NCBI GenBank assembly: GCA_001725355.1
Contig: MEGD01000018.1
Location: 1 to 64,000, forward strand
Direction: 5' to 3'
DNA length: 64,000 nucleotides
Source of the DNA: Novosphingobium sp. SCN 66-18
Lineage (GTDB): Bacteria; Pseudomonadota; Alphaproteobacteria; Sphingomonadales; Sphingomonadaceae
Of this stretch, positions 44,259 to 53,594 are shown in pieces. Numbering within the stretch: the stretch's first letter is position 1; the number at the start of each line of letters is the position of its first letter. The notes beneath the pieces were generated by a model that searched no databases, was not told the DNA's origin, and was given only the letters and a program-made list of their open reading frames with translations. The translations under genes and the position numbers were made by a program.

Positions 44259-46493
44259 ATGCGCACCGCCCTCGCCACCGCCCTGTTGCTGGGTGGCGCC
44301 TCCTGGCTTCCCACGATCGCCCTTGCGCAAACGGCCGGAGACGGCGCCAGCGACAACGCCTCCGCGCAGGACGTGATCGTGGTGACGGCCCAGCGGCGCG
44401 AACAGTCGGTGCTCGAAGTGCCGATCGCCATTTCCGCCATCGGCGGCGATAGCCTGGCGTCGAAGGGGATCACCAATTCCGCCGCGCTGCAATCCGCGGT
44501 GCCCAACCTGCAGATCAGCAGCCCCTATGGCTCGACACAGCCGAATTTCAGCCTGCGCGGCATCAGCGTGGCCAACGAATACAACTCCAACCAGGCCTCG
44601 CCCGTCGGCGTCTATCTCGATGACGTCTATCTCGCCAACCGCACCGCGCACGGCATGGGCCTGTTCGATCTTGATCGCGTGGAAGTGCTGCGCGGGCCGC
44701 AGGGCACGCTGTTCGGCCGCAACACCACCGGCGGCGCGATCAACTTCATCACCCGCGCTCCGGGATTGCACGACAACGAAGGCTATGCCGAGGTCGGCTA
44801 CGGCAACTTCAACACCTGGACAGCCCAGGCCGCCGTCGAAACGACGATGGTGGAGAACGAACTCGGCCTGCGCCTTGCCGCCAACTACATCAAGGGCGAT
44901 GGCCAGATCCGCAACGTGTTCCCCGGCGGACGCGACGGCAATTCGCAGGATACCTTGCAGGGCCGCGCCACGCTGCGCTTCCGCCCCGGAGACGGACCGC
45001 TGGACGTGAAGATCAAGGTCTATGGCGGGCGCGATCGTGGCTCGCAGGCAGCCATTCAGGGCTTCCTGCCGGCGCGTGCCGGCCTCGGCTTCTTCGAGAC
45101 CAACGAAAATCGGCTCGGCCTGAACCGCACGGAAGCCTACGGCATTTCCGCCAACGTGGCCTACCACGTCTCGGATGCTCTCACGCTGACCTCGATCACC
45201 TCGCGCGATGCGGGCAAGCAGAACCTGCAACAGGCCGCCGACGGCGCGCCGGTGGACATCCTCGATATCAACTGGCGATCTTCTTACAACCAGTTCAGCG
45301 AGGAACTGCGGCTGAACTACAGCGACGACAAGCTGAGCCTCGTCGCCGGCGGCTTCTATGGCTGGGACACGGTCGTCACCGACAATACCTTCAACATCGG
45401 CAGCGCGCTGGGGCCGGGCGTCAACGGCGGCTTCTTCCAGCACTATCGCCAGCGCCGATCGTCCACCGCGCTGTTCGCCCAGGGCGATTACAAGCTGGCC
45501 GACCGGCTGACCCTGACGCTTGGCGCGCGCTACACCTGGGACCGCGCGACTTATCGCGATGGCTATGCCTATCTCTTTGCCGGCGATGTCGGCGGCGCGC
45601 AGACGCCGCTGGCGACGACCGTGCCCTGCGCCGGCGTGGCGGGCACCTGCGCCTATGATCCGGCGGCCCGCTATGCCATCGACGGGCGCAACCGCGCGCT
45701 GACCGGCCGTGTGGCGCTGAGCTACGAACTGCCCGGCGGCACCCTGCTCTATGCCAGCTACAACCGGGGCTATCGTTCGGGCGCGTTCAACGGCGGCGGC
45801 TACACCTCCTCGGTCGGGATCACCTATATCGCGCCGGAGCGGGTCAACGCCTATGAAGTGGGCTTCAAGGGCCGCTACGGCGGCTTCCTGACGCTGACCG
45901 GGTCGGCATTCTACTACGACTACACGAACCAGCAGGTGCAGGATACGCGGCCCGGCCCGGTCTCGTTCCTCGTCAACGCACCCAAGTCTGAAGTCTATGG
46001 CGCCGAACTGGAGGCCAGCGCGCGCCTTTCGCGCATGTTCAAGCTCAACGCCTCGGCCGGCTACCTCCACGCCCGCTACAAGCAGTTGACGTTGCAGGGC
46101 ACGAAGCTGGACGGCAACAACCTGCCCTTCGCGCCCGAATGGACGTTCCAGGCCGGCATCGACGCCACGCTGATGGACAACGCCACCGGCAAGCTGACGC
46201 TCTCCCCCACCGTCGCCTATTTCAGCCGGCAGTATTTCTCGCCGTTCAACGCGATCAACGCCACCAGCACCACGCAGAACAATGCCGAACTGCAACAGGG
46301 CGCCTACGCCAAGGTGAATGTCAGCGCCGCGTTCCAGACCGGGCGCTTCACCTTCAAGGCCTTTGCCAACAACCTGTTCGACCGCCAGACCTATGCCTAT
46401 GGCCTTGACCTGCGCGGGGCGGGCTTCCCCTACAACTTCCTCGTGCCTTCCACGCCGCGCACGTTCGGCGGCTCGGTCAGGGTGGCGTTCTGA
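44259..46493 (+). CDS. TonB-dependent receptor coupled to a cytochrome P450
   Basis: The 744-residue receptor has signal peptide MRTALATALLLGGASWLPTI, ending A-L-A-Q. The TonB box is [20 protein letters not shown], plug motifs are FSLRGISVANEYNSNQAS and [20 protein letters not shown], and the C terminus is GGSVRVAF with terminal Phe. The start at 44259 is preceded by GGGAGAAA; an ATG at 44244 is the alternative. Its stop overlaps the P450 start (TGATG), so transporter and hydroxylase are translationally coupled. This strongly suggests that the P450 acts on what this receptor brings in. Confidence 0.94.
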   Translation: MRTALATALLLGGASWLPTIALAQTAGDGASDNASAQDVIVVTAQRREQSVLEVPIAISAIGGDSLASKGITNSAALQSAVPNLQISSPYGSTQPNFSLRGISVANEYNSNQASPVGVYLDDVYLANRTAHGMGLFDLDRVEVLRGPQGTLFGRNTTGGAINFITRAPGLHDNEGYAEVGYGNFNTWTAQAAVETTMVENELGLRLAANYIKGDGQIRNVFPGGRDGNSQDTLQGRATLRFRPGDGPLDVKIKVYGGRDRGSQAAIQGFLPARAGLGFFETNENRLGLNRTEAYGISANVAYHVSDALTLTSITSRDAGKQNLQQAADGAPVDILDINWRSSYNQFSEELRLNYSDDKLSLVAGGFYGWDTVVTDNTFNIGSALGPGVNGGFFQHYRQRRSSTALFAQGDYKLADRLTLTLGARYTWDRATYRDGYAYLFAGDVGGAQTPLATTVPCAGVAGTCAYDPAARYAIDGRNRALTGRVALSYELPGGTLLYASYNRGYRSGAFNGGGYTSSVGITYIAPERVNAYEVGFKGRYGGFLTLTGSAFYYDYTNQQVQDTRPGPVSFLVNAPKSEVYGAELEASARLSRMFKLNASAGYLHARYKQLTLQGTKLDGNNLPFAPEWTFQAGIDATLMDNATGKLTLSPTVAYFSRQYFSPFNAINATSTTQNNAELQQGAYAKVNVSAAFQTGRFTFKAFANNLFDRQTYAYGLDLRGAGFPYNFLVPSTPRTFGGSVRVAF

Positions 46494-47737
46494 TGAGCGA
46501 GGCCCGCGCCATCGCTTCCAGCCCCATCGACCTGAAGGACGCCCGCCTGTTCGAACAGGGCGTTCCCTGGGAAACCTTCGCCCGGCTGCGGCGCGAAGAG
46601 CCGGTGTACTGGAACCCGGAAAGCGACGGCGCGGGCTTCTGGGCAGTGCTGCGCCATGCCGATATCGTGGAGGTATCGCGCAACCCGGCCCTGTTCTCGT
46701 CCGCCTACGAAAACGGCGGCCACCGCATTTTCAACGAGAACGAGGTTGGGCTGACAGGCGCAGGCGAAAGCGCGATCGGCATCCCCTTCATCTCGCGCGA
46801 TCCGCCGGTCCACACCCAGTACCGCAAGCACATCATGCCGGCGGTTTCTCCCGCCCGGCTCGGCGACATCGAGGCGCGCATCCGCACGCGGGTCGAGCAC
46901 CTCGTCGCGGCGATCCCGCTGGGCGAGGAAGTGGACCTCGTGCCGCTGCTGTCCGCCCCGCTTCCCCTGCTGACGCTGTGCGAACTGCTGGGCCTGTCGC
47001 CCGATCTCTGGCCCAAGCTCTATGACTGGACCAACGCCTTCGTGGGCGAGGACGATCCGGATTTCCGCCAGAGCCCCGAAGCCATGGCGGCAACACTTGC
47101 CGATTTCTTCGCCTTCGCCACCGAACTGTTCGAGGCGCGGCGGGAGGCGCCTTCGCACGACATCGCCTCGCTGCTGGCCAACGTGGAGATCCATGGGGAG
47201 AAGATCGCCTTCCGGGATTTCGTCGGCAATCTGATTCTCGTTCTGGTCGGCGCCAACGAGACCACGCGCAATTCGCTGTCGCACACCGTGCAGCGCTTCG
47301 CCGAAAGCCCCGATCAGTGGGCCATGCTGCGCCGCGACCGCGGCCTGCTGAAGACCGCCACGCCGGAAATGGTGCGCCATGCCTCGCCCGTCCTGCACAT
47401 GCGCCGCACGGCCATGGCGGATACGGAACTGGGCGGCCGGAAGATCGCGAAGGGCGACAAGGTCGTGCTGTGGTACGTTTCGGGCAACCGCGACGAGACG
47501 GTGTTCGACGCGCCCGACCGGTTCGATATCACGCGGGCGAAGAACCCGCATCTGGGCTTCGGATCGGGCCAGCACGTCTGCGTCGGATCGCGCCTGGCAG
47601 AAATGCAGCTGCGCGTGGCGTTCGACATTCTCGCGGATCGGGTTATGTCTTTCGAGGTTATACGGTCGCCGCGCCGGTTCCGCTCGAATTTCCTCAACGG
47701 GCTCAAGAACCTCGACGTTATGTTGCGGCCGGCGTGA
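46493..47737 (+). CDS. Cytochrome P450 monooxygenase
   Basis: This is a 414-residue soluble bacterial class I P450. The heme-binding loop is HLGFGSGQHVCVGSRLAE with axial Cys363, and the K-helix E-x-x-R is at 292-295 (EMVR). The I-helix reads LVGANETTRNSL: Glu256-Thr257 of the oxygen-activating motif are kept, but Ala254 replaces the usual Gly. The overall pattern resembles sterol, terpene and linalool-type CYPs of actinobacteria and sphingomonads. It needs ferredoxin and ferredoxin reductase partners, neither of which is in the window. It sits between the receptor (1-bp overlap) and an AraC regulator (11 bp downstream). Confidence 0.93.
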   Translation: MSEARAIASSPIDLKDARLFEQGVPWETFARLRREEPVYWNPESDGAGFWAVLRHADIVEVSRNPALFSSAYENGGHRIFNENEVGLTGAGESAIGIPFISRDPPVHTQYRKHIMPAVSPARLGDIEARIRTRVEHLVAAIPLGEEVDLVPLLSAPLPLLTLCELLGLSPDLWPKLYDWTNAFVGEDDPDFRQSPEAMAATLADFFAFATELFEARREAPSHDIASLLANVEIHGEKIAFRDFVGNLILVLVGANETTRNSLSHTVQRFAESPDQWAMLRRDRGLLKTATPEMVRHASPVLHMRRTAMADTELGGRKIAKGDKVVLWYVSGNRDETVFDAPDRFDITRAKNPHLGFGSGQHVCVGSRLAEMQLRVAFDILADRVMSFEVIRSPRRFRSNFLNGLKNLDVMLRPA

Positions 47738-47748
47738 GAGGCAGTCGA

Positions 47749-48615
47749 ATGGCGGAAAGCTGGACCAACGAGCAGATCATCTCCGACGTGCTGGGGCGTG
47801 GCGCCGACATCCAGCTGGGCGGCGGCGAGAAGGGCTGGCAGCTCTCGCGCTGGCGCCAGTTCGTCGGCAGCTATGAACTGCCCGCCCTGCCCAGCCCCAC
47901 GTTCGTGGTCCACATCGCCGGCAAGCCCCGCGTCAAGACCTGGGATCGCGATGGCTGGAGCGAGGCGAGCTCGATCCCCGGTTGCGCCACGATCATTCCT
48001 ACAGGCCGCCCGACCGGGTGGCTCGTCGATGGCGAGCTGGACGTCGTGACCCTGTCCATCGCGGAAGACCAGCTTCGCGCCGTGCCCGCGCGCGACCAGT
48101 TCCACCGGATGCGCTTCGCCTTTTCCGACCCGCTGGGCGTGGCGCTGACGCGGCAGGTGCTCGCGGAACTCTATGCGCCGGAAACGCCGGAGCGGAACGT
48201 CTATGTCTCCACGCTGGTCGATGCGCTCAAGGCGCACATGCTGCGCGGCCCGGCGGACGCCAACGCCACGGCCTTTCCGACCTCCGATTTCTCCGCCTAT
48301 CGCATCCATCACGTCATGAACGCGGTGCTGACCCACCCGGAGGAGGAACACACGGTGGAATCGCTGGCCGCCGAAGTGGGCCTCACGCCATCGCATTTCT
48401 GCCGCGTGTTCAAGCGCGCCACCGGCCTCAGCCCGCACCAGTACGTGATGAAGGCCCGGCTGGAACGCGCGCAGGAAATGCTCTCCAGCACCGAACTGAC
48501 GGTCGCGCAGATTTCGGAAGCGCTGGGCTTCGGCAGCCAGAGCCACTTCACCCGCGCGTTCCGCAGCTTCGCCGGGCAGACGCCGAGCGCCTGGCGGCAG
48601 CTGAAGATGCATTGA
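47749..48615 (+). CDS. AraC-family transcriptional regulator
   Basis: The 288-residue product has a cupin-like N-terminal half (residues about 20-130) and an AraC-type DNA-binding domain at about 190-288: LAAEVGLTPSHFCRVFKRAT, then GLSPHQYVMKARLERAQEML, then ISEALGFGSQSHFTRAFRSF and the closing GQTPSAWR. This one has all the consensus positions of the family. It follows the P450 by 11 bp in the same operon, and so probably controls receptor-P450 expression in a feedback loop. Confidence 0.9.
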   Translation: MAESWTNEQIISDVLGRGADIQLGGGEKGWQLSRWRQFVGSYELPALPSPTFVVHIAGKPRVKTWDRDGWSEASSIPGCATIIPTGRPTGWLVDGELDVVTLSIAEDQLRAVPARDQFHRMRFAFSDPLGVALTRQVLAELYAPETPERNVYVSTLVDALKAHMLRGPADANATAFPTSDFSAYRIHHVMNAVLTHPEEEHTVESLAAEVGLTPSHFCRVFKRATGLSPHQYVMKARLERAQEMLSSTELTVAQISEALGFGSQSHFTRAFRSFAGQTPSAWRQLKMH

Positions 48616-48684
48616 CGCATCAGCCAAGATAGCCAGCCAAGATAGGCCGTTGGGCTTTCGCGCCGGGCCTGCTAGGCGCGCGGC

Positions 48685-50565
48685 ATGTTGACGATCAACG
48701 ATATCACCGTGCGGCTGGGCGGCCGCACCATACTCGACCGCGCCTCGGCCTCGATCCCCACCGGTGGCAAGATCGGCCTGATCGGCCGCAACGGCGCGGG
48801 CAAATCGACGCTGATGAAAGCGATCATCGGGGAAATCGAGCCGGACGATGGCGCGATCGACATGCCGCGCCGCGCGCGCCTGGGCTATATCGCGCAGGAA
48901 GCGCCGGCCGGCACCGCAACGCCGTTCGAAACCGTGCTGGCCGCCGACAAGGAGCGCGAACAGCTGCTGGCCGAAGCGGAGACCTGCACCGATCCCGACC
49001 GTCTGGGCGACGTTCACGACCGGCTGCTGGCGATCGATGCCTACAGCGCCCCTTCGCGCGCCGCGCGCATCCTGATCGGGCTGGGCTTCGACGAGGCAAT
49101 GCAGGCCCAGCCGCTCGACAGCTTCTCGGGTGGCTGGAAAATGCGCGTCGCGCTGGCCGCGCTGCTGTTCTCCGCGCCCGACCTGCTGTTGCTGGACGAA
49201 CCGTCGAACCACCTCGACCTCGAAGCGACGTTGTGGCTGGAGAACTTTCTCAAGTCCTATCCCGGCACGCTGATCGTCATCAGCCATGAGCGCGACCTGC
49301 TGAACAACGTGGTCGACAACATCCTGCACCTGCAGGGTGGCAAGATCACGCTCTATCCCGGCGGCTATGACAGCTTCGAGCGCCAGCGTGCGGAGCGCGC
49401 CGCCCAACTGGCCGCCGCGCGCGCCGCGCAGGACGCGCAACGCGCCAAGCTGCAGGACTATGTCGCCCGTAACAGCGCCCGCGCCTCCACCGCCAAGCAG
49501 GCGCAATCGCGCGCCAAGATGCTGGCCAGGATGCAGCCGATCACCGCGCTGATCGAAGACCCGACGATGCGCTTCGATTTCCCCAGCCCCGACGAACTGC
49601 GCCCGCCGCTGATCACGCTGGACAAGGCGGCGGTCGGCTATGCCCCCGGCGCACCGGTGCTGCAGCGGCTGAACCTGCGGATCGATCCGGACGACCGGAT
49701 CGCGCTGCTCGGCCGCAACGGCAACGGCAAGACCACGCTGGCGCGCCTGCTGGCCGGGCAGCTCGAGGCGATGGACGGCGTGATGCGCCTCTCCGGCAAG
49801 ACGCAGATCGGCTATTTCACGCAGTATCAGGTCGAGGAACTGGCCAGCGCCGCCACCCCGCTCGAACTCATGACGCGGGCGATGGAGGGCAAGACGCCCG
49901 CCGCCGTGCGCGGCCAGCTCGGCCGCTTCGGGTTTTCGGGCAATACCGCCACGGCGCAAGTCGGAACGCTTTCGGGCGGGGAGCGCGCGCGGCTGGCGCT
50001 GGCGCTCGTCACCCGCGATGCGCCGCACCTGCTCATCCTCGACGAGCCGACCAACCACCTCGATGTCGATGCGCGCGAAGCGCTGGTGCAGGCGCTCAAC
50101 GCCTATGACGGCGCGGTCATCCTTATCAGCCACGACCGGCACATGGTGGAACTGACGGCAGACCGGCTGGTGCTGGTCGATGGTGGTACGGCGACCGAAT
50201 ACGCCGGGTCGATGGAGGACTACATCGACTTCATCCTCGGTCGCAACCAGCCGCGCGAACCGCAGGCGAATGGCGGCAAGGACGCCAAGCCGCAGCGCAA
50301 GGCCGGCGCGCAATGGCGCGAGGACATTCGCGCGCTGAAGAAGCAGGTCAGCGAAGCGGAAACCCGGATGGGCCTGCTGCAGAAGCAGCTTTCGGCCTTC
50401 GACGCCGCACTGATCGATCCGGCTTCCGCGCCGAAGGATCTCGCCCAGCTCAACATGGGCGAACTCTCCCGCCGCCGCGCCGCCGTTGCCGACGATCTGG
50501 AAGACGCAGAGGCCGCATGGCTGGACGCCAGCGAGGCGCTGGAAGTGGCGCAGGCGGGAGGCTGA
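48685..50565 (+). CDS. ABC-F family ATPase
   Basis: The 626-residue soluble protein has two ABC ATPase domains and no membrane part. First domain: GLIGRNGAGKSTLMKAI, FSGGWKMRVALAALLF, LLLLDEPSNHLDLEATLWLE. The inter-domain linker is Arg/Ala-rich (about 235-310). Second domain: ALLGRNGNGKTTLARLLAG, LSGGERARLALALV, LILDEPTNHLDVDA. A C-terminal coiled coil ends the protein. ABC-F proteins act on the ribosome (EttA, Uup and YheS groups). The order and the C-terminal coiled coil fit the Uup/YheS side; exact subtype is uncertain. Confidence 0.92.
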   Translation: MLTINDITVRLGGRTILDRASASIPTGGKIGLIGRNGAGKSTLMKAIIGEIEPDDGAIDMPRRARLGYIAQEAPAGTATPFETVLAADKEREQLLAEAETCTDPDRLGDVHDRLLAIDAYSAPSRAARILIGLGFDEAMQAQPLDSFSGGWKMRVALAALLFSAPDLLLLDEPSNHLDLEATLWLENFLKSYPGTLIVISHERDLLNNVVDNILHLQGGKITLYPGGYDSFERQRAERAAQLAAARAAQDAQRAKLQDYVARNSARASTAKQAQSRAKMLARMQPITALIEDPTMRFDFPSPDELRPPLITLDKAAVGYAPGAPVLQRLNLRIDPDDRIALLGRNGNGKTTLARLLAGQLEAMDGVMRLSGKTQIGYFTQYQVEELASAATPLELMTRAMEGKTPAAVRGQLGRFGFSGNTATAQVGTLSGGERARLALALVTRDAPHLLILDEPTNHLDVDAREALVQALNAYDGAVILISHDRHMVELTADRLVLVDGGTATEYAGSMEDYIDFILGRNQPREPQANGGKDAKPQRKAGAQWREDIRALKKQVSEAETRMGLLQKQLSAFDAALIDPASAPKDLAQLNMGELSRRRAAVADDLEDAEAAWLDASEALEVAQAGG

Positions 50566-50731
50566 AGCAACCGCCATTGCGTAGCCGTGTGGAGGAATTC
50601 GGGTGATCTGACCGGCATCCAGTTTTGAGAAACTTCGTCCGAATAGCAGTCTTTCCCGACACGCCCACATTGCGAACCGAATTCGTTATGCTAGCTTCTG
50701 AATTGCCGGATGACTGAGGTTAGTGAGGCGA

Positions 50732-50929
50732 ATGTCGAAGATTGTCTATATCACGTCCGTCATAGCGCTTTTTTCCTTGTATTTCGCCTCTCTCTATCTG
50801 ACGTTTCTGGCATATGATTATTCCAGCTTGCCCACCAAATATGAGTTTCTCGCCCCCCTTCCTGTAACGTCGGTTTGGATAATCCTGCAAAATAGGTTGA
50901 GAGAGGCCTACAAATCAGCGCGACGTTAG
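50732..50929 (+). CDS. Small AT-rich membrane protein, uncertain
   Basis: This 65-residue frame starts MSKIVYITSVIALFSLYFAS after a GAGG, with hydrophobic helices at about 4-28 and 40-52 and a basic C terminus (RLREAYKSARR). The region 50600-50940 is visibly lower in G+C than the surroundings, and codon use differs, so it may be foreign or non-coding. No family is recognised. Confidence 0.4.
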   Translation: MSKIVYITSVIALFSLYFASLYLTFLAYDYSSLPTKYEFLAPLPVTSVWIILQNRLREAYKSARR

Positions 50930-51017
50930 TGTCCCCCCTGCCATAACTGCCGTTCAGCCGCCCGCTTTGCTTCCCGGACCCTACCGGCTGTCTGGGCGGG
51001 CGATTTGTCCAGGGAAC

Positions 51018-51710
51018 CTATGCATCCGCGGCAAAGGCGTGCGCCTGCAGTGCCGCCGCATCGGGCACTTCGATCGCGCCGTATCGGCGGCGCACCAGCC
51101 CGCGTTGCTCCAGATCGGCGAGGCAGGCGTTCACGGTCTTCCGGCTGAGGCCGACCATCTCGCCCAGCGCCTGCTGGCTGAGAGGCAGTTCCGCCCCCAT
51201 GCGCGCGTCGGAGGCAAAGCGCGCCAGCCGCGCCGCCAGCCGCTGCCGGGGCGGCAAGGCGGTCGTTTCGGCCAGCAATTGCACCATCATCCGCAGTTGC
51301 GCGTAGTTGAGGCTGGCGATGACCTGCCATATCAGGGGTTCGTCGCGGGCAATGGCCGTCAGAGCGGCGTCGGTCACCTGAAGAACCAGGCTGGCCGCCG
51401 TGCTGATCGCGGTGACCAGCCGGGGGCCGCCACCGAATCGCGCCGTCTGGCCGATCGCGTTGCCGTGGCCGATCTGGCCGATCAGCACTTCCCGGTCCCC
51501 CGGCGCCTGCGCATAGATCTGCAACGCGCCCCGCACGACGACGAGAATGCCGCTGTCGTCATCCCCTTCGGCATAGGCCCACTGGCCCGGAGACAGCGGC
51601 CGCAACGTGCCGTGGGCCAACAGGCGGCGGCGCAGGTCATTGCCGTGCCCGTCGAGCCAGCCGCACCGGTCGAGCGCGGCCGCCGCCATCGCATGATCGT
51701 CTTCGCCCAT
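51018..51710 (-). CDS. Crp/Fnr-family transcriptional regulator
   Basis: The 230-residue regulator has an N-terminal cyclic-nucleotide-binding-like beta roll (LLAHGTLRPLSPGQWAYAEG; RGALQIYAQAPGDREVLIGQ), a long dimerisation helix, and a C-terminal winged helix (LPLSQQALGEMVGLSRKTVN). No Fnr-type cysteine cluster is present, so an iron-sulfur sensor is unlikely. The ATG at 51710 was chosen over a GTG at 51740 on reading-frame conservation. It follows the arylsulfatase by 71 bp on the same strand and may respond to sulfur or carbon status; that is inference. Confidence 0.86.
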   Translation of the reverse strand: MGEDDHAMAAAALDRCGWLDGHGNDLRRRLLAHGTLRPLSPGQWAYAEGDDDSGILVVVRGALQIYAQAPGDREVLIGQIGHGNAIGQTARFGGGPRLVTAISTAASLVLQVTDAALTAIARDEPLIWQVIASLNYAQLRMMVQLLAETTALPPRQRLAARLARFASDARMGAELPLSQQALGEMVGLSRKTVNACLADLEQRGLVRRRYGAIEVPDAAALQAHAFAADA

Positions 51711-51781
51711 GGCCACGCAGCCTAGGGCCTCAGGATGCACCTGTCATCGCCCGCGGCAACGGCAACCGCATCCCGCCCGGC

Positions 51782-53491
51782 CTACTTTCCGGTGGTGAAG
51801 CCGATCTGCACCTTGGGCGGATACTTGCGCAGCACCTGCTGGTAGCGCGCGATTTCAGCCCCCACCGGAATGGCGATCGGCAAGTGCCGGATCGCCACCG
51901 AATTATCCTCCTGCGGATTGGCATAGAGGTTGAACATGGTGCCGCCCGCTGTCTGGCTGACCGTGCCGGTGAACCCGCCGTGATTGCCGTTGGGCGTCAT
52001 CGAATAAGGATCCTGCGTCAGCATGGTGAACTTGAACTCGTCCATCCGCACCGCCGCGAACTGGTTGTTCCAGAAATACAGGATGCTGCGCCGGTTCGAG
52101 GCACCGTTGTCGGCGAGGAGGAACGAGGTCTGGTCCACCCCGTCGAGATAGTTGCCCGCGCCCATCTTCTCGCCGATCGCGGCCCCCTTCACGCCGGCAA
52201 GGCTCAGGCTGGTGGGCAGGATGTCCGCGAAATCGAACAGGCCGTCGGACTTGCGCGGCCCGATCATGCCCTTCCAGTACACGAAGGTCGGCACGCGCAC
52301 CCCGCCTTCCCAGGTCGATCCCTTGCCACCCCGGAACGGCGTGCGGCCGTGGGGATCGATTTCCTGTTCCGGCCCGTTGTCCGACGTGAACACGATCATC
52401 GTGTTGTCGATCTCGCCCGTCTCTTCCAGCGTCTTGTAGAGCCGCGCAAAGATGTCGTTCATTTCGACGAGGCAGTCGGTGTAGTCGTTTCGCGCGGGCG
52501 AACGGCCGGCGTAGAAAGCGTTCGGATAGTTGTCGAAATGGCAGCCGCGCGTGCCGTAATAGAGGAAGAACGGCTTGCTGCCGCCCTTCTGCCGCTTGAG
52601 GAAATCGACGGCGTAATTGGCCCAGCGCTGGTCCAGATCGCGGCTGTAGTCCACCGTGATAAGGCCCACGTTCTCGATCTTGCCGCCCTTCGCGGCGTGA
52701 ACGTCGTACTTGTTGAACGGCGCTTCCTCGATCAGCCGGCTGCGCGTGGGGCTGAGCGCCACTTCCGGATTGAAATTGGGATCGCGCCATTCGGTGTACA
52801 TGTCGGAAACCGAAAGGAACCCACGGAAATCGTCGAAGCCGGCATTTTGCGGCTGCGACCCTTCGTTTTCGCCCACGTGCCACTTGCCGATGGCCTGGGT
52901 GACATAGCCCTGCGCCGAGAGCATCGAGGCGATCGTCGGCTTGCCGTTCAACCCGCCCGCCTCGCCATACATCGGGGGACGCAGCAGGCCATGATGGATC
53001 GGCAATTGCCCGGTGAGAATCGTCGCGCGCGAGGGCGAGCAGCTTGGCTGCGAATAGGCGGAGGTCAGCACCAGCCCCTGCGCCGCCACCTTGTCGACAT
53101 CGGGCGTCGGTGCCCCCAGCGTCACGCCGCCGCCGTTGAAGCCAAAGTCCATCCAGCCCACGTCATCCATCAGGAACACGATGATGTTGGGCTTCTTTCC
53201 GGTCTTGCGCTGCAAATCGGCCAGCTTCTTTCCGGCTTCCGTCGTCTGGTCCGGATGATCGATCATCGGCTCCATGTTGTCGGCGACGGACTTGCCGGGA
53301 ATCCCGATGTACTGGTCCTGGAAGTCATAGCCGGGCGCCTTGCCGCGCTTGATCGGGCCGGGCGTGCCTGGTCCCTGCACCACACCGCCGCCCACCGGCA
53401 CGCTTTGCGCCCATGCGGCATGGCCGCCCGTGGCCACTGCCAGCGCAATGGCGGCACACCGCCAGAACCTGCCGGTCCGCTTCCTGCCCAT
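51782..53491 (-). CDS. Exported Cys-type arylsulfatase
   Basis: This is a 569-residue sulfatase with signal peptide ([20 protein letters not shown], ending H-A-A-W-A-Q). The catalytic formylglycine motif is C-x-P-S-R at Cys151 ([15 protein letters not shown]), and metal ligands are in [13 protein letters not shown] and [12 protein letters not shown]. Sulfate-ester hydrolysis in the periplasm is the expected reaction; the substrate (aryl, steroid or glycan sulfate) is unknown. A formylglycine-generating or anSME-type maturation enzyme is needed and is not in the window. The start follows GGAGG. It lies 103 bp after the efflux operon. Confidence 0.92.
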   Translation of the reverse strand: MGRKRTGRFWRCAAIALAVATGGHAAWAQSVPVGGGVVQGPGTPGPIKRGKAPGYDFQDQYIGIPGKSVADNMEPMIDHPDQTTEAGKKLADLQRKTGKKPNIIVFLMDDVGWMDFGFNGGGVTLGAPTPDVDKVAAQGLVLTSAYSQPSCSPSRATILTGQLPIHHGLLRPPMYGEAGGLNGKPTIASMLSAQGYVTQAIGKWHVGENEGSQPQNAGFDDFRGFLSVSDMYTEWRDPNFNPEVALSPTRSRLIEEAPFNKYDVHAAKGGKIENVGLITVDYSRDLDQRWANYAVDFLKRQKGGSKPFFLYYGTRGCHFDNYPNAFYAGRSPARNDYTDCLVEMNDIFARLYKTLEETGEIDNTMIVFTSDNGPEQEIDPHGRTPFRGGKGSTWEGGVRVPTFVYWKGMIGPRKSDGLFDFADILPTSLSLAGVKGAAIGEKMGAGNYLDGVDQTSFLLADNGASNRRSILYFWNNQFAAVRMDEFKFTMLTQDPYSMTPNGNHGGFTGTVSQTAGGTMFNLYANPQEDNSVAIRHLPIAIPVGAEIARYQQVLRKYPPKVQIGFTTGK

Positions 53492-53594
53492 CAGAACCTC
53501 CGCCTGCTTTCCGTGATCTCCCATCCGCACCATAGCAGACGGAGAGAACAGGATTGTCACGAAGGTTACATTTGAACGCCGCCCGGCAAATCCA

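Noticed and set aside
48622-48645. Tandem AGCCAAGATAG repeat between the AraC and ABC-F genes
   Set aside because: Only two 11-bp copies 13 bp apart, with no symmetry and no other occurrence noticed; likely a local duplication without function.
47314-50670. A 1118-codon reverse-strand frame opposite the AraC regulator and ABC-F genes
   Set aside because: The sense genes carry full Walker, signature and HTH motifs; the antisense product is low-complexity Arg/Gln/His-rich and spans unrelated genes.
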